Shown: piece after piece, positions 1-6,313 of the stretch
Layout of the letters: every line of letters starts with the position of its first letter
How positions within the stretch are numbered: position 1 is the first letter of the stretch
DNA from: Methanocorpusculum sp.
GTDB taxonomy: Archaea > Halobacteriota > Methanomicrobia > Methanomicrobiales > Methanocorpusculaceae
NCBI GenBank assembly: GCA_017555685.1
Contig: JAFZFW010000137.1
Coordinates: forward strand, 1-12,954
Direction of reading: 5' to 3'
DNA length: 12,954 nucleotides
Made by a program: the position numbers and the translations under genes
Notes under the pieces: generated by a model
What the model was told of the DNA's origin: nothing
Seen by the model: only the letters and a program-made list of their open reading frames with translations
Databases searched by the model: none

Positions 1-194
1 AACGCTTTGTCTTCGGTTACTTCCAGGTTTTTCGGGTGCGGGCGATGCGCTTCGCTTGCTTTTACCCAGAAGTAGGGGCGAAAACCGGTTACCTGTACTT
101 CGTGCGCTGTTCCGTCTGCTTCGCGGCCGAAGATGTGGACAACCGGTCCTGCCGGAGTGTTTGAGTATTCCGCCTGATTGATGGCGATTTCCAT
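1..194 (-). CDS. polB: DNA polymerase B (family B replicative polymerase), N-terminal 64 codons only
   Basis: Partial gene running off the left edge. The visible product begins MEIAINQAEYSNTPAGP and continues with HIFGRE and VTGFRPYFWVKA. This is the start of the N-terminal domain of euryarchaeal family-B DNA polymerases, which replicate or repair the chromosome. The exonuclease and polymerase motifs lie outside the window, so the call rests on the N-terminal strands alone. The ATG is at 194-192 and a GGAG ribosome-binding site lies at 204-201. The start directly follows the stop codon of the malate dehydrogenase gene (197-195) with no spacer, so the two are probably co-transcribed and translationally coupled. 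The identification is by recognition of the sequence and no other family fits better. Confidence 0.82.
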   Translation of the reverse strand, partial: MEIAINQAEYSNTPAGPVVHIFGREADGTAHEVQVTGFRPYFWVKASEAHRPHPKNLEVTEDKA

Positions 195-1046
195 TTAGAC
201 TCTCCGGCAAAGTCCGGAAAGGAACTCTGCTGCGGCGTTGAGTTTTGCAGACTCCCAGTCATCGAGTTTGAGGTTCTCGTTAATCTTTGCTCCGTCTCTG
301 GTGACTTTTGCCGGAAGACCAATCGAGCATCCCTCGATGCCGTATGCACCGTTTGCCGGAAGTGAGCAGATGAACTCCTCGCCTTTTTCGATCTTCTGCA
401 TCATGGATACGATGTGGTATGCAGGACCGAAAACGGTTCCGCCCTTTCCTTTGATGACCGGCATGGAAGAGCCGCGAAGACCTAAGAGAACCTCTTCACG
501 GACTGCTTCGGGGACATCGACCGAGAGTTTCGAGAAGATCGGGACCTGATTTTCTCCGTGCTCACCTAAGACCATTCCCTCTTCCTGAATGCCCATAGAG
601 TTGAGGGCAACAGTGAATCTGCGGCTGTCTAAGAGTCCGCCGAATCCGACAACCTGTCCTTCGTCAAGACCTGAGTGTTTGGCGAAGTACCAGGTGAATA
701 CATCCATCGGGTTGGTGATAACAATCAGCTTTCCGGAGAATCCTTTGAGGAGCTCTGCTGCCTCGCGGGCGATTGGAAGGTTCTTGTCGAATAAGTCAGC
801 ACGGGTTTTGACATTTGGCGAGCGCGAGTATCCGGCAGAGAAGATGCAGTAGTCTGCATCCTTCATGTCTTCAATGCGGGTGGACACCGGGATGTCTTTT
901 GCATGCATGATATCGAGTTTTTGTGCATGCAGGAACTCCGGCATAATATCGTATAATACAAGCTCGTCGGCAAATCCGTTGACGGCGGAGATGTAGGCTG
1001 CTTCTCCTCCAATGCGGCCCATACCGAATGCTGCTACTTTTACCAT
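195..1046 (-). CDS. mdh: Malate dehydrogenase (LDH/MDH superfamily)
   Basis: NAD(P)-dependent 2-hydroxyacid dehydrogenase of 283 residues, most likely interconverting malate and oxaloacetate in the partial (biosynthetic) TCA branch of a methanogen. A Rossmann glycine motif GMGRIG lies at residues 8-13, and Asp33 at the end of the second strand usually favours NAD(H). The active-site set is in place: Arg75 and Arg82 in the substrate loop, Asn112, Asp140 and Arg143 (LLDSRRF), and the catalytic His163 in GEHGENQVP. Arg at the loop position equivalent to 'PRKP' argues for malate rather than lactate. The protein is shorter than the usual 305-330 residues, mainly from compact loops and C-terminus, without losing catalytic residues. 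No good ribosome-binding site precedes the ATG at 1046, so the mRNA may be leaderless. polB follows immediately. Lactate or another 2-hydroxyacid remains possible as substrate. Confidence 0.88.
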   Translation of the reverse strand: MVKVAAFGMGRIGGEAAYISAVNGFADELVLYDIMPEFLHAQKLDIMHAKDIPVSTRIEDMKDADYCIFSAGYSRSPNVKTRADLFDKNLPIAREAAELLKGFSGKLIVITNPMDVFTWYFAKHSGLDEGQVVGFGGLLDSRRFTVALNSMGIQEEGMVLGEHGENQVPIFSKLSVDVPEAVREEVLLGLRGSSMPVIKGKGGTVFGPAYHIVSMMQKIEKGEEFICSLPANGAYGIEGCSIGLPAKVTRDGAKINENLKLDDWESAKLNAAAEFLSGLCRRV

Positions 1047-1065
1047 ACAGTAGTATTGGTTTTCT

Positions 1066-1112
1066 TAGGGTTTAACCATGGTTATGAGGTTATCAGGATT
1101 CTGATGATAACC
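1066..1112. promoter_or_regulatory. Repeat cluster upstream of mdh, candidate operator/promoter
   Basis: Within 66 bases of the mdh start lie a 12-base palindrome TAACCATGGTTA (1073-1084), then two tandem octamers GGTTATGA (1080-1087) and GGTTATCA (1088-1095), then the exact inverted copy TGATAACC (1105-1112) after a 9-base spacer. If mdh is leaderless, its BRE/TATA would fall around 1068-1078, overlapping the palindrome, where an AT-rich stretch (minus strand GGTTAAACC) is seen. This fits a repressor or activator site controlling mdh-polB. It is an inference from symmetry, and no regulator is identified. Confidence 0.4.
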
Positions 1113-1180
1113 AGCAGAGCAAACGGAAAGAAAATTTCTAATGGTTGCGGGCAAAATACTCCGGCGTTGCTGATGCCGGG

Positions 1181-1187
1181 AAAAAAA
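1181..1187 (-). terminator. T-run terminator after the small membrane-protein gene
   Basis: On the minus strand a run of seven T lies about ten bases past the stop codon of the 69-residue membrane protein. Archaeal RNA polymerase commonly terminates at such T-tracts without a hairpin. A CCGGC/GCCGG inverted repeat (1161-1165 with 1175-1179) lies just beyond it. Confidence 0.5.
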
Positions 1188-1196
1188 GTATTGGGA

Positions 1197-1406
1197 TTAG
1201 TTCTTTACCTTCTTCTGCGGAGTCTCGCCGACAAATTTCTTGACGACGAACAGTCCCATCAGAGTCAGGTATAAGACGAAGATTAAGAATGCCGCAACAT
1301 AGCCGAATGCGGCAGGAAGTACTGTCGGGAGGAAGAGCAGCATTACAGCAAAGATGAAGATTGCCGATATGCCGATTGCAATATCAAGTATCCAGTCTTT
1401 TCTCAT
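1197..1406 (-). CDS. Small two-helix membrane protein of unknown function
   Basis: A 69-residue product with no recognised family. After a short charged start (MRKDW) there are two hydrophobic segments, about residues 7-27 and 33-55, separated by a short Pro/Gly turn, and the protein ends in a basic tail (KKVKN). This predicts a helical hairpin in the cytoplasmic membrane. The ORF lies in the only gap between mdh and the divergent HD-domain gene and is followed by a T-run terminator. An upstream TATA-like element (GATAAAAG on the minus strand, near 1439-1432) would place the transcript start a few bases before the ATG, and no ribosome-binding site is present, so a leaderless mRNA is likely. 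These facts support a real gene; the function is unknown. Confidence 0.62.
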   Translation of the reverse strand: MRKDWILDIAIGISAIFIFAVMLLFLPTVLPAAFGYVAAFLIFVLYLTLMGLFVVKKFVGETPQKKVKN

Positions 1407-1462
1407 GTGGGATTATATTTATCGTGCGGGCTTTTATCACTTTTGGAGACTCATACATAATC
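1407..1462. promoter_or_regulatory. Divergent promoter region between the membrane protein and HD-domain genes
   Basis: This 56-base gap separates two divergent genes. On the plus strand, TTATATTTAT (1413-1422) is a good archaeal TATA box. It would start transcription near 1445, giving a leader of about 18 bases that contains GGAG (1445-1448). On the minus strand, GATAAAAG (about 1439-1432) sits at the right distance for a nearly leaderless transcript of the membrane-protein gene. Assignments are inferred from spacing. Confidence 0.45.
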
Positions 1463-2014
1463 ATGGATAGAATTGAGGCACTCGCACTCTTAAAAGAGCA
1501 CGTGACAACCGAGTCTCTTCTGGGGCACTGTCTTGCAACAGCTGCAGTCATGAAGGGACTTGCAAAGGAGTTAGGAGAAGATGCTAAGCTTTATGAGCTG
1601 ATTGGTATTCTCCACGATATTGACTTCCAGGAGATTAATGAGGATATGGAAAAGCACGGGGAAGTCGGCTATGAGATTTTGAAGGCTGCCGGAATCGGGG
1701 ATGAGATTGCGCTTCCAATCCGCCGTCACAACCACATGCTCTTCGATGGAGAATATACAGACACAGTGGAAATCTGTCTCCAGACTGCAGACAGTGTATC
1801 AGGACTGGTAATCGCCTGCGCATATGTAAAGGGCGGAAAAATCACTGAGGTTACGCCAAAGACGGTTACGAAAAAATACAAAGCCGCATCATTTGCCGCC
1901 GGATGCGACCGGAACAGAATCGCGATGTCTGACGCTCTTCTTCCGCGTGAGCGGATGTATGAGATTGCCATCGAAGAGATTACCGCAATCAAAGATGAAC
2001 TGGGGTTATCATAA
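1463..2014 (+). CDS. HD (HDIG-type) domain phosphohydrolase-like protein
   Basis: A 183-residue soluble protein of the HD superfamily of metal-dependent phosphohydrolases. The metal-binding set is visible: His22 (LLGHCLATA), the diagnostic His51-Asp52 pair in ILHDIDF, His65, His89/His91 in RRHNH, and Asp110 in LQTADSVSG. The fold is an all-helical HD core with a short C-terminal tail. Members act on nucleotides or phosphorylated metabolites, but the substrate cannot be read from the sequence. The ATG at 1463 was chosen over an in-frame start at 1361 because the longer form would run across the promoter region and adds 34 residues that do not belong to the domain. The stop codon directly abuts the ATG of the ThiN-like gene, so the two are co-transcribed and could share a pathway. 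Confidence 0.82.
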   Translation: MDRIEALALLKEHVTTESLLGHCLATAAVMKGLAKELGEDAKLYELIGILHDIDFQEINEDMEKHGEVGYEILKAAGIGDEIALPIRRHNHMLFDGEYTDTVEICLQTADSVSGLVIACAYVKGGKITEVTPKTVTKKYKAASFAAGCDRNRIAMSDALLPRERMYEIAIEEITAIKDELGLS

Positions 2015-2518
2015 ATGACCGCACAACAGCAGTCTGCCGTTCTCCGTGCGATTCAGAAGGCGTCAGGAAAACTTGAAAATGCAAACCGCTACATTATCCC
2101 AAAAGGGGGCATCAGTCTTGCATACGCACAAGAGGATGCGCTCGACCAGAAAAAAGTCGCGGTTGCCCGTGAGGGAAGTGTTGGATTCGGCATTGATGAG
2201 CCGGTTGTCCGTGTGATTCTTACCGCGCGCCGCTTTACTCCGTCTATGCGTGCTGTCGGATGCATCAGACTGAATGAAGATATCGCTGAAACAGCTCGCG
2301 AAGTGTTGCAGGATGTGGAGGAATACGACGCGGAAAAGTTCCCAAAAGGCATTTCAACGATGGAATGGGGAGTTGCGTTCCTCTGTAAAGAAGGAGTTCC
2401 GGCTGCCATTTGCGCAGAAAATGAGCCGACGTACGGGGGCTGCATCTACATTTTCGGAGAGACTCCGGATGATGTGGCAAACAGAATCCTTATCATATCG
2501 GAACGACTAACATTATAG
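2015..2518 (+). CDS. Stand-alone ThiN-domain protein (thiamine-phosphate synthase-like, probably non-catalytic)
   Basis: A 167-residue protein that follows the archaeal ThiN domain from end to end: IIPKGGISLAYA (residues 27-38), VAVARE (48-53), RVILTARRFTPSMRA (66-80), STMEWGV (114-120) and IYIFGETPDDVANRI (144-158). ThiN joins the pyrimidine and thiazole halves of thiamine and is usually fused to ThiD, or to a DNA-binding domain in the regulator ThiR. Here it stands alone with no kinase or helix-turn-helix part. The segment after Arg52 is shortened, and the His that normally precedes the VAR motif is absent (DEPVVRV, 61-67). That His and the upstream Arg are the reported catalytic pair, so I infer a ligand-binding or altered role. 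It abuts the HD-domain gene and is followed after 19 bases by S17e. Confidence 0.72.
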   Translation: MTAQQQSAVLRAIQKASGKLENANRYIIPKGGISLAYAQEDALDQKKVAVAREGSVGFGIDEPVVRVILTARRFTPSMRAVGCIRLNEDIAETAREVLQDVEEYDAEKFPKGISTMEWGVAFLCKEGVPAAICAENEPTYGGCIYIFGETPDDVANRILIISERLTL

Positions 2519-2537
2519 AGCATTTGAGGCATATATC

Positions 2538-2732
2538 ATGGGAATTAAACCAAGCTATATCAAGACCATGGGCGAGGCCCTTTTAGAACAGCACAGAGAA
2601 TCCTTCAACGGAAACTTCGACGACAACAAGAAGGTTGTTTCTGAAGTCACCACCATCCAGAGCAAGACCATCAGAAACCGCGTCGCAGGCAACATCACCC
2701 GCAAGATCAACACCAGCCAGCGCCGCAGATAA
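2538..2732 (+). CDS. rps17e: 30S ribosomal protein S17e
   Basis: A 64-residue basic protein of the small ribosomal subunit, found in archaea and eukaryotes but not bacteria. The family pattern is complete: GIKPSYIKTMG at the start, FNGNFDDNKKVV in the middle, then IRNRVAGNITRKIN and a basic tail (RRR). The length matches archaeal S17e (about 62-67 residues). A TGAGG ribosome-binding site lies at 2525-2529. It is 19 bases downstream of the ThiN-like gene and is probably the last gene of the HD-thiN-S17e unit, since a T6 run follows at 2756-2761. Confidence 0.95.
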   Translation: MGIKPSYIKTMGEALLEQHRESFNGNFDDNKKVVSEVTTIQSKTIRNRVAGNITRKINTSQRRR

Positions 2733-2755
2733 ATACTCATCACCAACACAATACA

Positions 2756-2859
2756 TTTTTTACCCGCACGCAATCCGCATCTGCGGAGTGTCCGGCTCTG
2801 AGAGCCGCGGCATTATACTGTCGGGATTTATGTGTTATTAGCTTACAGCTTTTTTCTTT
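2756..2859 (+). terminator. Two T-rich terminators after S17e (2756-2761 and 2850-2859)
   Basis: A T6 run 24 bases past the S17e stop and a second tract, T6-C-T3, at 2850-2859 are both typical archaeal termination signals on the plus strand. The second lies beyond two tandem hairpins and could be a backup terminator or the end of a separate short transcript. Confidence 0.45.
2774..2807 (+). ncRNA. Tandem perfect hairpins, candidate small RNA (about 2757-2859)
   Basis: Two adjacent perfect inverted repeats lie in otherwise non-coding sequence: TCCGCA/TGCGGA (2774-2779 with 2782-2787) and CGGCTCT/AGAGCCG (2793-2799 with 2801-2807). Loops are only one or two bases as drawn, so the end pairs would open in RNA. 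A possible TATA element (AGATAAATA, about 2727-2735, overlapping the S17e stop) would start transcription near 2757, and the T-tract at 2850-2859 would end it, giving an RNA of about 100 bases. It could equally be a structured 3' end of the S17e mRNA. No known RNA family is recognised. Confidence 0.28.
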
Positions 2860-2878
2860 AATTCATCTCATCTATTCT

Positions 2879-2901
2879 CGTGAAACATGCTCTATTTCAC
2901 G
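2879..2901. repeat. Inverted repeat CGTGAAA-N9-TTTCACG
   Basis: Perfect 7-base arms (2879-2885 and 2895-2901) with a 9-base spacer lie about 100 bases before atwA and upstream of its likely TATA element. It may be an activator or repressor site for the operon. No T-run follows it, so it is not an obvious terminator. Confidence 0.4.
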
Positions 2902-2923
2902 GCAAATCTGCCTGCACACTGTG

Positions 2924-2998
2924 TAGGGTCAGGGATTTAAGACAACCCTAATAACAGCCGCCAACCAATATCTATAGTATTATCAAAGGAATGTAAAA
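2924..2998 (+). promoter_or_regulatory. Promoter and ribosome-binding site of the atwA-mmp operon
   Basis: The likely TATA element is GATTTAAGA (2934-2942), which would give a start near 2963 and a leader of about 36 bases. A second AT-rich candidate, ATCTATAGTATT (about 2970-2981), would leave almost no leader. A ribosome-binding site AAAGGA lies at 2985-2990. The first TATA is flanked by the inverted repeat TAGGGT (2924-2929) and ACCCTA (2945-2950), so a protein bound to both arms would cover the promoter. The assignment is by spacing and composition only. Confidence 0.42.
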
Positions 2999-4768
2999 AT
3001 GGCTGCCACTCCATTCATTACAATAAAAGACCTCTGTATGGATTTCCCGGAATCCGGGGTAGCAACTGATGAAAATCAGACAATGATTCGTGTCCTGGAT
3101 AACATCAACCTCGAAATCTCCGAAGGAGAAATTGTGGGTGTTATCGGAAGAAGCGGATGCGGAAAAACTGTTCTTATCCACTTAATCCGTGGAATTGACA
3201 CTGCTCCGACCTCCGGACAGATTATCTACCACATCTCCCGCTGTGCAAAGTGTGGAAAAATCGAGTTCCAGAGCAAAGCAGGAACTCCGTGTCCTGTCTG
3301 CGGTGAGACTCTTGAAGCACTTGACGTTGACTTCTGGAATCCGGAAAACGAGAAGCTCAAGACCGAGATTATGCGCAGAACCTCTCTCATGTTCCAGCGT
3401 ACCTTCGCGCTCTACGGAGATGACCGCGTAATCGAAAATGTTCTGCGTGCATTAGATGACATCAAATACCCGTCGGAAAAAGCAATCGACAGAGCTGTCG
3501 ACCTCCTCGAAGAAGTCCGCTTAAACCACCGCATGACTCACGTTGCCCGTGACTTATCCGGCGGAGAAAAGCAGCGTGTCGTCTTAGCACGTCAGCTCGC
3601 CCGTGAACCGCTCTTCCTCTGTGCAGATGAACCGACCGGAACACTTGACCCGAAGACGGCAAACATCGTCCACGATCTTTTAAAGCAGGCTGCCCACAAG
3701 CAGGGCATGGGAATGATTATCACTTCCCACTTCTCGCAGGTCTTAGAAGAAGCCTGTGACCGTGCTGTCCTCTTAGATGACGGCAGAATCACGAAGATCG
3801 GCATGCCGGATGAAATCGTTGCCGAGTTCATGAAGGACTACCACGACGACGCAGATTACACCACTCTGGAAGTCGGTCAGCCGATTATCAAGGCTGAGAA
3901 TCTCTTAAAGAAGTTCGTTGCAGTCGACCGCGGAGTCATCAACGCAGTAAACAACGTATCCTTCGAAATCAACGAGCGTGAAATCTTTGGTATCATCGGT
4001 GTCTCCGGCGGAGGAAAGACTACCCTTTCCAAGATGATTGCCGGCATCTATGAGCCGACCAAAGGAAACCTGACTGTTCGTGTCGGTGACGAATGGATTG
4101 ACATGAAAAAACCGGGATTTCTGTTCAGAGGACGTGCAAAGCAGTATATCAGCCTGCTTCACCAGGAGTACGACCTCTACACGCACAGAACCGTCATCGA
4201 CAACTTAACCGATGCAATCGGTCTCGAGTTCCCCAAAGAGCTTGCAACCCGTAAGGCAATGATTACCTTAAAGATGGCAGGCTTTACCGACAAGAAGGCA
4301 AAGGATGTCTTAAACCGTTACCCGGGCAGTCTCTCTGAAGGAGAAAAGCACCGTGTCGCCTTAGCACAGGTCTTAATCCGCGAACCGCGTATTATTCTCC
4401 TTGACGAGCCAACAGGAACTATGGATCCGATCACCAAGGTTGACGTCAAGCACTCCATCATGCATGCCCGCGAAGAGATGGATGAAACCTTCATCATCGT
4501 CTCCCACGATATGGAGTTCGTCCGCGATGTCTGCGACCGCTGTATGTTCATGAGAAACGGAGAAATCGTTGCCATTGGTGAAACCGACAAAGTCTTAGCC
4601 GAGCTTTCCGAGGCTGAACTTATCATCATGAAAGAGGCAGTGACTGCCGAGCGCCAGAGAGTAGAATCCGGTGTTGCAAAGAAAGCAACGTTAGCCGGCG
4701 GCGCTCCGGAAGGGGAGCAGGATGAAAACGCGCTCCACACTTCCACTGAAGAAATGTTTGAGATGTAA
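2999..4768 (+). CDS. atwA: MCR activation component A2, twin-ABC ATPase (AtwA)
   Basis: A cytoplasmic ATPase of 589 residues needed for ATP-dependent reductive activation of methyl-coenzyme M reductase. It has two ABC domains and no membrane segments. Domain 1: Walker A GRSGCGKT (50-57), Q-loop Gln133, signature LSGGE (186-190), Walker B ending Asp210-Glu211, H-loop His244. Domain 2: Walker A GVSGGGKT (334-341), Gln389, signature LSEGE (445-449), Walker B IILLDE (465-470), His503. Between Walker A and the Q-loop of domain 1 a zinc-ribbon-like insert carries C82xxC85 and C98xxC101, a hallmark that separates A2 from ordinary ABC transporters. The C-terminus (about 545-589) is a charged, low-complexity tail. 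It is the first gene of the operon, with mmp3 starting three bases after its stop. A transporter role is unlikely, as no permease is nearby. Confidence 0.94.
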   Translation: MAATPFITIKDLCMDFPESGVATDENQTMIRVLDNINLEISEGEIVGVIGRSGCGKTVLIHLIRGIDTAPTSGQIIYHISRCAKCGKIEFQSKAGTPCPVCGETLEALDVDFWNPENEKLKTEIMRRTSLMFQRTFALYGDDRVIENVLRALDDIKYPSEKAIDRAVDLLEEVRLNHRMTHVARDLSGGEKQRVVLARQLAREPLFLCADEPTGTLDPKTANIVHDLLKQAAHKQGMGMIITSHFSQVLEEACDRAVLLDDGRITKIGMPDEIVAEFMKDYHDDADYTTLEVGQPIIKAENLLKKFVAVDRGVINAVNNVSFEINEREIFGIIGVSGGGKTTLSKMIAGIYEPTKGNLTVRVGDEWIDMKKPGFLFRGRAKQYISLLHQEYDLYTHRTVIDNLTDAIGLEFPKELATRKAMITLKMAGFTDKKAKDVLNRYPGSLSEGEKHRVALAQVLIREPRIILLDEPTGTMDPITKVDVKHSIMHAREEMDETFIIVSHDMEFVRDVCDRCMFMRNGEIVAIGETDKVLAELSEAELIIMKEAVTAERQRVESGVAKKATLAGGAPEGEQDENALHTSTEEMFEM

Positions 4769-4771
4769 CTC

Positions 4772-6313
4772 ATGACAGATATCCGTATCATCGTAAACGG
4801 TGAGGCCAGAACGGTTCCAAGCGGAACAACGCTTTCTTCCCTGCTGCCGGATCATCCGGCAGGGGCAAGTGTGGTTCTGTTAAAGCCGGGCAGTGTCTCG
4901 AAGGAGAAAACCTCCCATCTGCGGCTGAAAACAACTGCCGGAGATATTGTAATCGAGGTTGCAAAAGGAGTCTCCTTCCCGATTGCCGAAGAGGACACCG
5001 AGCATCTCCGTGTTCACTTCGAAGACAAAAACGCTGCAGCGTTTGGACCGTTTGCAGCAGATTTCGTGCCGGCAGTAGAAGAACACCGCTACAGAAGAGG
5101 AGACGTCTGTCTTGGATGCGGAGGATATGATGCAAAAACCGCATATCTGATGTTCTGCAGAACCGAGCACAAAGCAGATCATGGTGCCGCAAAAGACGGA
5201 GGAGTTATTGGAAAAGTCATCTTCGGTCTTGGCATTATGAACCGCTGGAGAAACGGTGACCGCATCGTAAAGATTGAACAGGTCTTCTCCAGCGTTGATG
5301 CAAGTGATGCCGAAGCTGTAACCGACCTCTCCTGTGAAGTCGAAGACGGCATGCAGATTTTCTCTTCCCTCGTAATCACTGCAGAAGGATACACGGAAAA
5401 TCACGAGGAAATCTCCACCCATGCAGCAGAATCCGTCGATCACATGCTCTTCCGTATGCGGGAGAGAACCTTTGACATCGACCGGTCTGCTTCAACGTAC
5501 ATCAGAGACCATGCAGAAGGAAAACTGTATGTGCCCCAGGAACTCCAGAAGCCGAGACGAGAAGGAGTGGTAACCGCAAGAACGGCTGGAAAGGGTTCCG
5601 GTGCAATCTATATCTATACCTCTGATGTGCAGAGCAACAAATCCCATACCCGTGTTGGTAATGTTACCAATGGTATTGAGCTTGCAAAGTTTGCCGCACC
5701 AAAGCAGAAGCTGGCAGTCGAAGTCATTCCGCCGCTGTTAGACCTGCGCGGCATGCTCTTAAAGGATGCCGTAGCTGAAGCAAAGTCCCGCGGGCTTCGC
5801 GTAATGGCAGACAACCGTGATGTGGAAGGAAGAATCGTTATTGACCAGAAACCGTCCTATACGCTTGAGGTCTTAAAGGAAGGCAAAGTATCTCTGTACA
5901 CGGTTTCCTTAGATGACATCATTGACATCCGTCTGGATTATGAAAACGCCCCGCGCACGGTTGATTTATACCGCAGAGTAACCGGACTGAAGCGGTATCC
6001 GGTTGGAACGATGCCGTTCCTCTTCAATGTGGATGATGAGATGTATCTCTTCAAACCGGACTTTGCAAAAGGCGTCAATATCATTCCGGAGAACTGCCCG
6101 AAGGAGGCGCCGGCAACAAACGCTCTTGCCTTAACCAACGACTCCCGTCCGGCTCAGGGTATGGCCGGTGTGCGTGTCGTCAAAAACGATGAGTTTGGTC
6201 CGACCGGTGAACCGTTTAGCGGAACGAACATTGTAGGAACCATTCTTGATATGGACAAGCTTGAAAAGATGAAGGAAGGAAACCTGGTGTACATCCGCGA
6301 GGTGAAGGAATGA
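4772..6313 (+). CDS. mmp3: Methanogenesis marker protein 3 (UPF0288), MCR activation complex subunit
   Basis: A 513-residue soluble protein of the methanogen-specific Mmp3 family, reported among the proteins of the MCR-activating A3 fraction/complex. Several modules can be read. Residues 1-40 look like a ThiS/MoaD-type beta-grasp strand pair (IRIIVNGEARTVPSGTT). Residues 52-172 resemble a cyclophilin-like barrel, ending GKVIFGLGIMNRWRNGD. Residues 267-310 have a similar strand-rich pattern. About 320-380 match the rhythm of a PASTA-type repeat (LDLRGMLLKDAVAEA, then GRIVIDQKP). C113-x-x-C116-GG and Cys129 could bind metal. Only a weak ribosome-binding site precedes the ATG, which suggests coupling to atwA. 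The ATG of mmp6 overlaps the stop. The family name is secure; the module assignments are my own reading. Confidence 0.92.
   Translation: MTDIRIIVNGEARTVPSGTTLSSLLPDHPAGASVVLLKPGSVSKEKTSHLRLKTTAGDIVIEVAKGVSFPIAEEDTEHLRVHFEDKNAAAFGPFAADFVPAVEEHRYRRGDVCLGCGGYDAKTAYLMFCRTEHKADHGAAKDGGVIGKVIFGLGIMNRWRNGDRIVKIEQVFSSVDASDAEAVTDLSCEVEDGMQIFSSLVITAEGYTENHEEISTHAAESVDHMLFRMRERTFDIDRSASTYIRDHAEGKLYVPQELQKPRREGVVTARTAGKGSGAIYIYTSDVQSNKSHTRVGNVTNGIELAKFAAPKQKLAVEVIPPLLDLRGMLLKDAVAEAKSRGLRVMADNRDVEGRIVIDQKPSYTLEVLKEGKVSLYTVSLDDIIDIRLDYENAPRTVDLYRRVTGLKRYPVGTMPFLFNVDDEMYLFKPDFAKGVNIIPENCPKEAPATNALALTNDSRPAQGMAGVRVVKNDEFGPTGEPFSGTNIVGTILDMDKLEKMKEGNLVYIREVKE

Noticed and set aside
1361..1462. Longer in-frame start (GTG-type or ATG at 1361) for the HD-domain protein
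   Set aside because: It would overlap the divergent membrane-protein gene and the TATA region and adds 34 residues unrelated to the HD domain. The ATG at 1463 fits the family start and has an upstream promoter.
2635..2841. 68-codon plus-strand frame overlapping S17e and the following gap
   Set aside because: It starts out of frame inside S17e and runs over the hairpins and T-run, with no homology and no ribosome-binding site.
2999..4768. Reading the twin-ABC protein as an ABC transporter ATPase
   Set aside because: No permease or binding protein is nearby, the zinc-ribbon insert and gene context are those of MCR component A2, and the protein has no membrane segments.
4880..5443. 187-codon minus-strand open frame opposite mmp3
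   Set aside because: It lies fully antisense to a well-recognised gene, its product is Cys/Phe/Ser-rich with no domain, and it has no promoter or ribosome-binding site. It is a shadow frame.
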